Shown in pieces: positions 34,943 through 45,458 of a stretch of 64,000 nt of DNA. Source of the stretch: Monosiga brevicollis MX1 (lineage: Eukaryota; Opisthokonta; Choanoflagellata; Craspedida; Salpingoecidae); contig NW_001865068.1 in assembly GCF_000002865.3 (NCBI RefSeq), forward strand, positions 2,007 through 66,006, in the 5' to 3' direction. The notes under the pieces are model-generated. The model made no database searches. It was not told the origin of the DNA and worked only from the letters and a program-made list of their open reading frames with translations. Numbering within the stretch: the stretch's first letter is position 1; the number at the start of each line of letters is the position of its first letter. Both the position numbers and the translations under genes were made by a program.

Positions 34943-36329
34943 GTCCCTCTCTCTTTGCTCTGATCTTGATGAGTAGTTGACTGTGCCATAGCCACACACC
35001 TGCGCATCTGTTTTGGTCACAACCTGCTTGCCGTTGCGCATAAAGGGCTCGCTAAAGGTAAGGCCGGGTTGAGCGCGCACCCGCGAGCCCGAGGATGATG
35101 GCTCAGGGACGGCCTGTGGCTCCGATTGCCGCCGAGCTGCAGCCTTGATGGCCCGGGTAATGTCCCCAGCCATGTTGGATGGGGCCGCCTTTGGAGTGGC
35201 ATTGGGGGCGGCAGATGCCGAAGATGATGGGGCCGTCGTTGGCGGCGGAGGGCGAGCTGGAGCAGTTGTCGGGGGTGCGGGTCGGGCTGGCGCCACCTTG
35301 GGTGCGGGTGGGGCCACAGTTGCTGCGGATGCCGCAGGCACGCGAGGTTGCATGGGGCGTAGGCCCATGTCTGAGGTGGATGGGGTTTCCACCTCCTTGG
35401 GAGCCGAGACGGGCTTGTGCTCTTCAGGCATTGCCACATGACGAAGGCCTGTCGATTCCAAGTCAAGACCGCTTTGGTCAACGGCGCCTTCTGCAGCCAC
35501 GGGGGTGGCCTCAGGGGCTGGCGCTGACTCTGCATGCTGGGTCACGGGGGCAATGGCCGTGGGTGGCGGCTTTGAGGCAACAACGGTGGGCGGCTCAGCT
35601 ACGGGCGCCGACGTCGTTGCAGCCGCAGCTGTGGTGACAGGTGACGAGGGATTCGATGAAAAGGCGTTGAGCGAACCCACAGACACGCGTGGTTGCGATG
35701 CTCGCACCGACGTTGAGGCTGCGCAGCCAGCACAGCACATGCAAGTTAGAGGCATGCGAAGCTTGGCAACCACCACTTGGATGATTGCGTAAACCCAACC
35801 GGATTGTGGAACAAATGCCCATGGACTGACATACCCATGCGAGACGATTGCTGGGATGGTGCCTCCGATACAACGAGCGTGAGCTCGGTCTTGGCCTGCC
35901 CGACCATGGCCACGAGCTTGGTGTGGGCCTAACGAGTCAAGAGCCAGTGCCGTGCAAAAAGGACAATAGGTGTGAAGAGCAGCCAAGGCTCATGGTTCGT
36001 CATGATTTTGGGCCTGACGCACCATGCCCGACGTGTCTTGTCCATTGATGGAGAGGATGCGAAAGCCATCAACAAGGCCGGCCACCTCCGCCGGGGAGCC
36101 TGGCTTGACCTATCGTACAGTTGCGCATGAGCACAGCACACCGAGGCGCACCGCGAGCGCATTGAGAGCTTGAAGGCCACAACCGGACGTCTCGGAGCAA
36201 GGCAGAAGAGAACCCCAACAAACACACGGCAAGACCCGTGCCTACCTTGGTAATGACATTGCGAGACACGTTAAAGCCGTACCCCTGCGTCGCAGCCTTT
36301 TGCAGCACGACCTCGCGACTGTCCGACAT
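34038..36329 (-). CDS. PDZ-LIM-LIM cytoskeletal/adaptor protein
   Basis: The start ATG at 36329 opens MSDSREVVLQKAATQGYGFN, with a GYGF carboxylate-binding loop of a PDZ domain. It continues across introns with VKPGSPAEVAGLVDGFRILS, INGQ, and a closing strand AKTELTLVVSEAP. A 250-residue Ala/Pro/Thr-rich linker follows (about 35710-35030). Two LIM domains then appear. LIM1: CHSCPYLITDAFVELDGKRY, HRDCIKCVDCGVSLADSKYS, CESCW. LIM2: CAGCNQLILPDGNGQ, then NYHAACVKCATCGVAF and LYCKTH, each with the C2-H-C5-type zinc spacing. The order resembles animal PDLIM/Enigma-type proteins, which link signalling partners to actin. The exact 3' end is uncertain because the last intron can be drawn in more than one way. 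An intron holds a (CA)n repeat. Confidence 0.85.
34882..34939. repeat. (CA)n microsatellite in a PDZ-LIM intron
   Basis: About 27 CA units lie within the intron between the linker exon and LIM1; they read (TG)n on the gene's strand. Confidence 0.95.
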
Positions 36330-37196
36330 GGTGATGGTGACAATAACAAGGCGAGCGCCGATCAAAAACAATGCGCCGAAAGCACAACCTCTCGTCACCA
36401 AACGTCTGCTTTGCTGTGCCGTCCGGCTCAAGGTTTTAAGCTTCAAATGCGCGAGCCAGGGAGAGGCGGGGAGCGGGGGTGAGAAAGCGAGCACAAGAGA
36501 GCTCGTCGAGTTGAATGCTATGCTTGCCGGGAAAAAAAATGCACGAGCGCCTCTCACCCTTACTTCTTCTGTTGAATTTTTTGAGAGAGGCGAAGAGCTA
36601 TGGAGCGACAAAGACGACTTTTGGCTTTGAAATTACTCGTATCCAGAGAGATGAACGAACATGTAATCATCATCATCGACGTGTCGCGGTTCAAGGAGAG
36701 CACGAGCGCAAGGCATCACTGCCAACTGCCGACTGCCAAGCCAGTGGACGGCAGCCCTTGCCGCAAAGCAGAGCCATTGGGCTCTATCAAATTGAGCTAA
36801 CTTCATCTACCCTCTTCCCCTGTCGCCCCGCAGGCATCACGCCGCCCATTTGCCAGAGCGCGACACGACACCCGTCGCCCTACGACATCTCACCCAGCGG
36901 ACACAGCAAAATATATTCTCGAATACAGTGACCATGACCTTTGAATGCGTTGCGAACGGAGTGACCATAACTATTTTATTTACTGTGTTGGACGCTGCAC
37001 TTTATTTTTGGCGGGAAACGGCTTTACTTTGTCGACAATTCCACAACAGCCATCGGCCGTGAAAGCAAAGATCCGAGAAAAGAGCTCAGTGTCAACACGG
37101 CATCAGGGCTGACTGTTGATTGCAAGCAAGAGCAGATCCTCGCGCGCACGAGGGCGCTCCTCGACGACAAGTGTCTTTGGCTTGGAGACCAGCGCC
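36330..37196. promoter_or_regulatory. Divergent intergenic region (PDZ-LIM / RNF212-like)
   Basis: The PDZ-LIM gene starts leftward at 36329 and the RING gene rightward at 37197. The open frames in the 870 bp between show no domain, and no clear core promoter element is visible. Confidence 0.45.
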
Positions 37197-38566
37197 ATGG
37201 TACGATGCCTCAACCGCCAAACCCAAAGTGATTTCTCTCAGAGCCTTCTCAACTGTGTGGCTTTTTTTTTTTTTTTTGTGGCAGGACTGGTTCTTGTGCA
37301 ATCAGTGTCTGGCACCGTACTCCAACGCTGCTCGATTTTCGCTAACATCATGTGGTCACATATTTTGCTCCTCCTGCCTCGGGGAAGCCTCCGGTACGAG
37401 TTTGTGTCGCTTTCGCGCAAGGCTTCATTCCTCGTGCCACTCACGTCCTCAAGCCTTAACACTCATCAAACTATTGGGTGTCAGCAGCGTGCCCCACTTG
37501 CCACCAGACCATGACCACATTGCGGATTGAGCGTGAGGTGAGCTATTCGTGGCTACAGTCCTACGTGGGTGCCTTGCACAAGAGACGCAACGAGCAAAAG
37601 CATGAACGTTTTCTAATTTCGGCAGGTGTTGCTACCGCCCCTGCTATACGTCGCGCACCTCCATGTCAGATGGCCAAATGCAAATCCTTCTTCACAGCAC
37701 CGGCTGACCCATACACTCCAGCGCTGGAACAAGCAGCCAAGGTTTGTACATCACCACCCCGTCAAGTTTTCAGATTTCGTACGGGCGCCCAAATGCATCA
37801 ACGCTGAGTGCGAACATGCTTGTCAGGTATCAGCCTTTAGGCTAGCACAACTCAAGCTAGCGCTGCGGCGTTGCGTGGCCACCATTGACAAGTTGCAACA
37901 AGAACAAAAACGACTTCATGCTGAACTGGAGGCCCTTCGGTTGGTTTCGGCGCTGTTTCTCTGCTTTGAAAAGAAAAACAAAAAAAAAACTAAACTTCTC
38001 AACCGTGCACACCTGTGCCCGTGCGTCATTGGACTGGCAATCTCAAGTGTTGAGCGCACGTCGCCCGCCAACCATGTAGACAGGAACGTACTTTATCCGT
38101 ACCGCCATCACGTGCCAACCAAGTCACAAATCACTTCCACACGCCCTTCGCCCAGCATGGCTATGCTTCGCCGGGCCCAGAGGCTAGCCAAACCAGCATC
38201 ACCCCGGGCCGTTTGTCTATGCAGCTCACCTCTTTGCGGCAGCGTTCTCCGCGCTTCACCACTCCCCAACCCACCCCGAATACCATTGGCTACAATGCTC
38301 CTGCCCCAAGCCGTCGCTATGAAAGCCCTTCGGCAGCCCAGCGTCACAATACTGCGGCAATACGGGTGAGGCCCGACCATTGCTCGCTTGCATCTCACGT
38401 CGACGGCTGCCTCATCTTGCCTGCCTGACGCTGTGCCACAAAACTGAATCTATTTCAGCTGCGCATGGGTACACAGCCACCGGCCATTTTTGCGACACCG
38501 GCTGTGCTCCAACGCACCGAATCCGGATCACAGTCATTCGTGACCCCACGCGAAACCCAGCGCTGA
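37197..38566 (+). CDS. RING finger protein of the RNF212/Zip3 (meiotic crossover) type
   Basis: Exon 1 contributes only the ATG (37197-37199); after an intron ending in a poly-T tract, exon 2 continues DWFLCNQCLAPYSNAARFSL and TSCGHIFCSSCLGEAS. The next exon supplies ACPTCHQTMTTLRIERE. The C-x2-C ... C-G-H-x2-C-x2-C ... C-x2-C RING and its position at the extreme N-terminus match RNF212 (MANWVFCNRCF...TNCGHVYCDACL). A coiled coil follows (LAQLKLALRRCVATIDKLQQ, EQKRLHAELEALR), then a Ser/Thr/Pro-rich tail (RQRSPRFTTPQPTPNT) ending at 38566. RNF212/Zip3/HEI10 proteins act as SUMO or ubiquitin ligases on the synaptonemal complex and mark crossover sites. The middle exons (about 37620-37830) are not fully resolved. 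Confidence 0.78.
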
Positions 38567-38956
38567 GCAGATCGTGAAGAAATGCCATCATCTCACCCAC
38601 GACCCGAGTGCGCGCGGTTGGGACATGAAGAAACCACTTCCCCACATTAGCATGCTGGTGGGCTTTCTTCTGTGAGAATAACTACAGACGACTGCTTGGC
38701 TCTGCTCTCGGTGGCACTTGGCTGCCACAAGTCAGAGCGAAACTCCCAGCGCCATGCAACCAACGCGTCACGTCTTTGATCACTGCTTGATTCGCCCTCT
38801 CATATTTTGCAAATGTAATACAATTCAAAGTGAGAACAAGCAAAATTCCGCCTACTGAGCGCATACCAGACAAACACCCAGACATAAACACCCTAGCTTG
38901 ATGGACAAACACGCCGACAGGCGCCAGGGACTGGGCCCAGCTCAACAATGGCCGCT
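38567..38956. other. Convergent 3' intergenic region, no gene seen
   Basis: Between the stop of the RNF212-like gene and the stop of the FAF1-like gene. Nothing coding is recognised. Confidence 0.5.
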
Positions 38957-41421
38957 TTACTCCTCTTCCATTTCTGCGTCACCGTCCTCCTGCTGTAAAT
39001 GGACTTTAAAGCGCGAAGGCAGTCCAAGCTTCCGCAGGCGCTGCTGGCCTTGGCCATGTCGCAGAACAAAGTTCCCTACCGGATCCTTCAAAATGCAATG
39101 AGCAACGTCACCCAGATTAAGGGAACCCACAAAATCAAAGAGCTCCCGGACTGTCGCATCGGCATAAAAACGGCGTGTCACTGTGCCCGAAGGCAGCTGA
39201 AACTTGATCGTGAAGGCCGATTTGTCATTGCCGGCGGGTTCGTCCCGCAATTGTTGGGCATGCGTTTCTGCACGTGCTGCTGCCGCTTCCTCTGCAGCGA
39301 CCTCAGCACGGCGCATGGCTTCCGACTCAGCCTCGAGGCGCTGGCGATCACGCTCCGCTTCGGCCTCGAGGCGCTCGCGCTCAGCCGCCTTGGCTTGGTC
39401 TTCACGCAGCGAGGCCATATAAGCCTCATCCTGCTCGGCTACCAAATCTTGCCGATCCAGGCTCTCTACGCTTTGCGAAGGGGCCTGGGCGACCGTCTCC
39501 TGATAGAGAAGGGCTACCTCGGTCAGTTCGGTTGCCAAAGTGAGGGGCGACATGTGCCCCACGCGGAAGGCACGAGCAAAGCTGAAGATGCTGCCGTGTG
39601 GTGTCAAAATCAAAAGAGCCGGCAGCTCGCCTGTCAAGCCCTCTACCACTGCCACTGTGTCGCGGGTCGTGTCAAAGAGGTGCTGGCGCGCCTCGTGGCG
39701 ACTGAAGTCGTGGCCCCAGAGCACAAAATAGGAGCTGAGTACCATCGAGACGTGCTCGTGCGTCAATTGATCCAGCGCAGCGGCCGAATCCACTTCACGA
39801 TCATCGTGCACGTAGACAGCCAGAGGTCGCTGCTGCCGCCGCGCCTCTCGCACAGCTTGAGAAAAGTCGCCGCGCATAAAACTGGGAAATGGCCCATGCT
39901 GCGCTTCAAAGGCGCTGGCAAATGCACGGGCATTCCCGTTGCTCTCTGAATCGGGTAGCAGGAATTCGCCCTCGCTTGGCATGTCCTCCTCTTCCCGATG
40001 CAAGAATGCCGCCTCTAAATCGCGCACGTTGGCCTGCTCGCGTGGCAACGTGGCTGCAGCCACGGATTCGTCATCCGCCCATGAGTCTTGAACCCAGCCG
40101 CCTGGGCGAAAAGGGTCAAACGTGGTATCCAGGACCGGCTGCGCCTCGAAGCGTGACAGAGAAGAAAGACGTGGTGGGTCACCTGAGACCTGGGGAATGG
40201 CCGGAAAGATACTGCTGGAGGCTTGCTGCTCGTCGGCCAAGACCCTATTGGGGTGACCGCTGGCCGCATGGGAAGGCATGCTGTCGTTACTGGCTTCCAA
40301 ATCAGGCACTTCATCCTCTGGGATGCGTAATAACAAAAGATGTAGCTCTCGCGTCTCCGGATTGATCAGATTCTGCAAACGATGAGAGTCGAGCGGGGGC
40401 ACATCCACATCAAACCCAATCAAGTTCTGCTGCTGCACAGGCACATGAAAGACAGCTTCGCACATGTGCTTGAGTGCCCGTACAGTCGTGGCTCGCGGTA
40501 GCTGCCACTTGCTAGAGGAGTCTGAACCTGCAGCACTATCCGCCTCGTTCACGACAGAAATGGTCAAGTTGGTGTCGGCATCTGCGTCGGGTCCCCTATC
40601 ACCAAACATGGCGGCCGGACTCTCCCGCATCGCTTGCTCAACGATTGTGTCAGAATCTACGAGACCTGGAGTATAAGCCGGGGGCGCGGGCTGAGCCGCC
40701 TGCACAGATGCCAAGCGCTGCTTTTCGGCCTCACGAGACCGGGCCGCCTGAAAGTCTTCCTCAGCCAACTGGCGGGCCATGATCTCGTCACCTTCTTGCT
40801 GTGACTCGCGAAGCGCTTGCTGCAGATCGGCATCTTCGCTATCGCTGCCCGGGCTTGCAAACTCAGCTCTGCCTGTTGGCATCTGATGTTGCGACTCGAG
40901 AAGGGCCTGCTGAAGGGCTATGTCCTCATCATCGTACTGGCCGTTTGTGGACGCGTCCTCTTGCTGTGACTCCTGCAGCGCTCGTTGAAAAGCAAAATCT
41001 TCGCCTGTATTTGTATTGGCTTGAGTGGCCAATGACGGATAGAACGTGGAATTTGACAGCCGATCAGCTACACCGAAGGGAGGCACGTTGGCTGACGCCC
41101 GAGCAGAGGAGGAGCTGGGCAGGGTGCGCGGTGTGCGCGCACTCGTGGTGGCGAAGGAGTGGTGATCATAGCTGGGAGGACGGGGGAAGGATGCGTTGAA
41201 AGAACGCACAGATGGCCGAGTAGACGTCCTGCGCGAGTCACTCGACGACACGGGATAATGAGGGGGACGTCGCTCTGGCAAGCCATTCCGACCTATGCAA
41301 ACAGCGCGTGCTCACAACGATGAGAAGATGTCGTGGCATGCACTACCGCGGAGCAGCTTTGGATGCACTGGCCATCTAGGGTGGGCAGCATCTCGTGTGC
41401 GCACATACCATTGGAAGCCAT
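38957..41421 (-). CDS. FAF1-like protein: UIM array, ubiquitin-like, UAS and UBX domains
   Basis: Two exons: a 13-nt coding exon (41409-41421, MASN plus one base) and 38957-41292; the phase joins cleanly into GRNGLPERRPP. Domain order: Ser-rich N-terminus; three ubiquitin-interacting motifs (EDFAFQRALQESQQ, EDIALQQALLESQH, EDADLQQALRESQQ); a possible fourth (IVEQAMRES); a ubiquitin-like segment (LTISVVNE...LPRATTVRALKHMCEAVF); a thioredoxin-like UAS domain (HGPFPSFMRGDFSQAVREAR, RPLAVYVHDD, LPALLILTPHGSIF); a charged coiled coil (RERLEAEAERDRQRLEAESE); and a C-terminal UBX domain (FTIKFQLPSGTVTRRFYADA, VRELFDFVGS). UBX domains dock on p97/VCP, so the protein is likely a p97 adaptor for ubiquitinated clients. 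Animal FAF1 begins with a UBA domain, which I do not see here. Confidence 0.87.
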
Positions 41422-42057
41422 ATCCGTGGTCAAAGTGGTCAAAGTCAGTCAAGCGGCGGCTGCTGCTGCTGACGTATGGGCTCTCGCAAGGGCTCCGTTT
41501 TGAGAGGAGGCAGAACAAGAAAAACGGCCCCGTTGCGAAATCTATTTGGTAAGAGCCAAGCGTGGTGTGTTTCTTAGATGAGAGAGAGACAGCACCGTCC
41601 ACAGTGAGGTGCAGTTGGCCCATGTGCCGTACTTGCCCTGTACCGCGCCACACTTGCGCTGTCGTCGACAAAAGGGAGGACGACGGCACGCTTACCGTGT
41701 TATGCAACGCCGTGATTAGCTCGGTTTCAGAGTAGGACAGCGCCGTTGCAACACGGAGAAAAGACGAACAACCCGTGTAGGGATAAGGAAGGATGCCCAA
41801 ACAGACGGCCAACAACCCAGTGGACGACGCTATCGAGGCCCAATCGAGGACAGTGGAGCACAGCGGCGGTCCGCGAACGCCAATTCAAAAAAAAAAAATG
41901 ATTTTCGAGTCCTTGTGAAGGAAAAATTGTGGAGTCACAAACTGCCTTTCAAGCAACGCAAACCAACGTTACATACATTAGCAGATTGACGATAACCTTG
42001 AATAGAAGTTTGAGAACTTGGGCGGACTGGTCAAACAAAAGCTTCTTCTTGATCCGA

Positions 42058-42140
<83 letters not shown>

Positions 42141-42424
42141 CCAATGTGATGCGGTCATTGTCATTGTCGATTGATCGCAGGATGATGGAGGGGGTGTTTT
42201 GGATGTTTACGAAGGAAAGATTCATACACTCTGTTTCAAGCTCAACGCCGCTCTGCTCGCTGATCTATCACACGCCGTCGATGCGGAACCGCCCAGCTCT
42301 CCAGGTTGTGGCGAGGAAGCTTGCAAAGGGGAAAAAAAACGAAGCAAAGGGCTTCAAAAAAAAAAAAAACAAGGAAAGAAGGAGACTCTGTCTCTCTTTC
42401 AAGCTTGCATTCAATCACCCGTTC
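41422..42424. repeat. Intergenic region with a long (CT)n tract
   Basis: Between the FAF1-like start and the prefoldin 5 stop. A (CT)n run of about 38 units covers 42060-42136. A-runs occur at 41886-41898 and 42356-42369. No coding exon is recognised. Confidence 0.85.
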
Positions 42425-43697
42425 TTAAGCCGATCCGGCGCTGCTCTCGCCCGGGGCCTGTGCGGAAGAGAACTGCTGCAGGATTTGTACCACTTGCTGT
42501 AGCTGTCCCTCCAGCTCTGCAAAGGCACGGAGATGGCAGAGAGACGGTGGTTTGAGCAACAAGGTGAAGCGGAAAGGTGATGGCAGAGGCGGACGGGAGA
42601 GCGATGACAACATCAGCCAGGTTTCATACCGCGCTTCTCCGCGTTCTTGCCACGAGCCACATTTTGCAGCTCACTCATGCGCTTGGTCACAAAGTCGATT
42701 TTACGATCAAAGAACTCGCGGGCGCGCGAAATCGTCTAGCGTGAAGCAAGCAGAGTGAGTGATTGGCAAAACATGGTCACCTGGGCTGATGAAAAGGACG
42801 CCCCGGGCCTAGGAGCTTCAAATGTCGCAGAGCACGAAAATGCGCCTTTATGTACTGACCTTCTCCACAAAATAACCGGTACCCAGCTCAATAACAACCT
42901 GGACCGAGATGGGCAAAGAGAGGAAAAAGAAAGAAAGGGAGAGCGAGCGCGCGCGGTGACTAGTGAGCGTGGTTCAACCAAGAACAATGACAGAGAGTCA
43001 TGTAGGACAACAGGTCTATTCATGAGCGCATGCAACCCACCTTGCCATCGCCTTTGACCTTGCTGTTCACATACAAGCTCTCCGTGATGGGCACCATCAT
43101 CTCCTTGCCAGCTGCCTCAGGCTCCACTGACTGTCATTCGCAAAAGCCACTTGTGTAAGCAGGGGCTCTTCACCGAAACAAGCATTGACCTTGTCTTGCC
43201 CCGAATCAGGCGCGTCTTGCCCAAAATTTCCTGCCTGGACATGAACCTTTACCTTGAGAGATTCCTTGGCCGAAATGTACTTGGCCTGGACCAATTTGAA
43301 GTTTCCAATCGACTGTGCAATGACTTGCAGATCCTGTGCCCAGCAAGCAAGGTCAGACTCGTTTCTGATTCAAGCCAGAAACAGAGTTGCCGCATGGCTA
43401 ACAGGGCGCGACCGCGAGCTTGCACCTGGCTAATCTGGTCATGAAAGGCCTGCATTTTCTGAAACTGATACCGGAGATCTTCCGGGGACAGCATTTTCTT
43501 CTGCGCACACGAGCGAAAGAACGGTCGGTGAGAAACCGGCAGCCATTGCCCCCGCTCCATTCACATTGAGTGACAACAACAACAACAACAACAGTGTCAA
43601 CACATGCACACACGCACACGCACACAGAGTACGTGTGTGCGCGCAAGCTGGGGAGAAGGGAAAGCACCAGGCCCAGCGCAGCACGTACCTCCGCCAT
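42425..43697 (-). CDS. PFDN5: Prefoldin subunit 5
   Basis: Exon 1 encodes only MAE (ATG at 43697). Then come KKMLSPEDLRYQFQKMQAFH, DLQVIAQSIGNFKLVQAKYI with SAKESLK, EGKELLVP-like AAGKEMMVPITESLYVNSKV, VLIELGTGYFVEK, TISRAREFFDRKIDFVTKRM with SELQNVA, and a final ELEGQLQQVVQILQQFSS to the stop at 42425. This matches PFDN5 block by block (LKVVQTKYVEAKDCL, GKELLVPLTSSMYVPGKL, VLIDVGTGYYVEK, AKDFFKRKIDFLTKQ). Two antiparallel coiled-coil helices joined by beta hairpins make it an alpha-type prefoldin subunit. The heterohexamer holds nascent actin and tubulin and passes them to the CCT chaperonin in the cytosol. Seven short exons are implied. Confidence 0.9.
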
Positions 43698-44107
43698 CGT
43701 GTCAGGTCGCAAACGAGAGAGCGGTGAGAGAGAGTGAGAACGAGAGAAGAAGAACCAAAAATGGTCGACCGGCTCGTCGTCAACAACTACCAAAAAAACA
43801 GCTGTTGTCTCTTTTTTTTTAATTTTCAAGACGCATCTTCGTGTCTTCTATCTTGTCTTCGATCTTTCTTTTCTGCCCCTCTCTCTGGTATGCGCTCGGC
43901 TCGACTTTAGGAAGACTTTAGGAGGAAGGAAAAAGGGTCTGGATCGAATTCAAAAGGGTGACTGGGCCAGAGGCGTGTCTGAACACGGGACAATGGTCAG
44001 TCTTGGTTAAAAGGGGCACTTGGTGCCGCATATCCGCAGTGGTTTACCGGACAGAGGTAAAGCCACCCGACAAGAGAACATACGAACGTAGGCGCGAGGG
44101 GGTGGAC
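43698..44107. other. 5' flank of PFDN5 and 3' flank of the FkbM gene
   Basis: No gene seen. A pyrimidine-rich stretch on the plus strand lies at about 43800-43890, just upstream of the prefoldin ATG, and may be its promoter or 5' leader. Confidence 0.5.
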
Positions 44108-45458
44108 TCAACGGTTGGCGTCTGGGCTCACGACGCACAAGACACTGCCGTGGCCGTGCTTCTCAACAAAACAGCGACACTTGTCAATGTTGGAGGTCAC
44201 GACCTGAGCCTACATGACCGTGCCACTCGTGAGTTTTGGTTTGTGCACCACTCGAGGACCATTCCAAGTCGCTTACCTCCAACAGCAAGAGCTGATCGTA
44301 ACAGCGAAGGATGTGTTGCAGGAGCTGGAGGGTGGTTTCGGCACCACAGCTGTAGCTCGGGGTGTGTAAGCTCAGGTACAGCGGAGGGACTTGGCCGCCT
44401 TGGGCACGATGTGCTGCTATATGCGAGGCCATGTCTGGCACGACGTGTTCTTCACCACCTGACACTTGAACAAGATCACAAAAACTATCATGAGACGAGA
44501 GTGCAGGTTGATGTTCAGCTGCAGCAGTGGGCCAAATTGATGCCTGGAGCTACACACCTTCGATATCCATCTTGATCAGGCTGACCACATCGAGGTCGAC
44601 TTGATATTGGTGTACAAATTGCTCCCAAGAGAGCGTTGGCACAACCAGATCCCCTGTTGGCATAATGTCCCAAACACACCGGACATGAGAGGTGGCGACA
44701 GGCCGCTGGGCTGACAAGCGAGTACCTCAAGACCACCCAGATGGACCGACAACAACAACAACAACAACAACAACAACAGCGACAGCGACAGCGACATTAA
44801 CAGCAACAGCAACAGCAACAGCGACAGCAAGGAAAAAAAGAAGGCGCAAAAAATAAAAAATAAAAAACTTACCGTCTCCAAGCTTGGACATGGAGTCACC
44901 AAAGCCATAATGGGCATTGCCAAAGGTTGCCGTGCCTGAGGTCTGGGCCAGGGCGTGTGCACAGACGGTGACACGCTGGTCTGCCTGGAGAAGGGCCCGA
45001 TTGAGGCGTAGGTTATCCGCGAGAAGTTGGCGTGCCACTGGATCGGGCTCCACGGCCAGCACGCGAGATCCGGGGGCCACGGCCAGGGCATAGAGGGCCA
45101 GAGGACCAAGCCAGGCCCCAATGTCCAAAACCAAACTATCCTCACGCACATACTCTTTGAGGATGGCAAAGCTCTGGGGCTCCCATTGACCGGAGCAGAG
45201 GCGATCGATAAACCATTTGAAGACGCCATCGTTCTGGTGGTTCAGGGAAAAGCCATACGAGGAGCGCAGGTCCCAGGCTTCGGCACCCAGCGCATTAGGG
45301 CCAATGAGCCCAGCCATGTTTGCAGTCAACAGGGCGTTCCAAAAGTTGAGAGCTGGCAAAGTCCGAGCACCATTCAAGGTGGTAGCTGCGGTGGTGGGGG
45401 CGTCCACGTTGGTTGGCGCGGAAGTGCCCCGAGTCACAATCGGCGAACAGCTGGCCAT
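44108..45458 (-). CDS. FkbM-family SAM-dependent methyltransferase
   Basis: The main exon (44873-45458) carries the SAM-binding core: LVLDIGAWLGPLALYALAVA (motif I), VLAVEPDPVARQLLADNLRL (acidic residue binding ribose) and VTVCAHALAQTSGTATF. The next exon (44558-44653) gives GDLVVPTLSWEQFV and DVVSLIKMDIEG, the family hallmark (LIKxDxEG). A third exon adds GGEEHVVPDMASHIAAHR and PPLYLSLHTPS, and a last one ends in SPDANR at 44108. Phases agree. FkbM methyltransferases act on varied small-molecule or glycan hydroxyls; the substrate cannot be told. The chosen start (MASCSPIVTRG, ATG at 45458) is provisional: the frame stays open upstream to about 45644 with hydrophobic segments (RVVVLPAVYLCN), so a signal anchor encoded further 5' is possible. 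The first intron holds (CAA)n/(CAG)n repeats. Confidence 0.82.
44750..44830. repeat. (CAA)n and (CAGCGA)/(CAGCAA)n repeats in an FkbM intron
   Basis: About nine ACA/CAA units are followed by CAGCGACAGCGA and CAACAGCAACAG hexamers. They produce the poly-Leu/Ser frames seen on the opposite strand, which lie in the intron. Confidence 0.9.

Noticed and set aside
44727-44872. Leu/Ser repeat as C-terminus of the FkbM protein
   Set aside because: A GTAAG donor at 44872 ends the exon, and the next exon restores the family hallmark IKMDIEG in phase, so the repeat is intronic.
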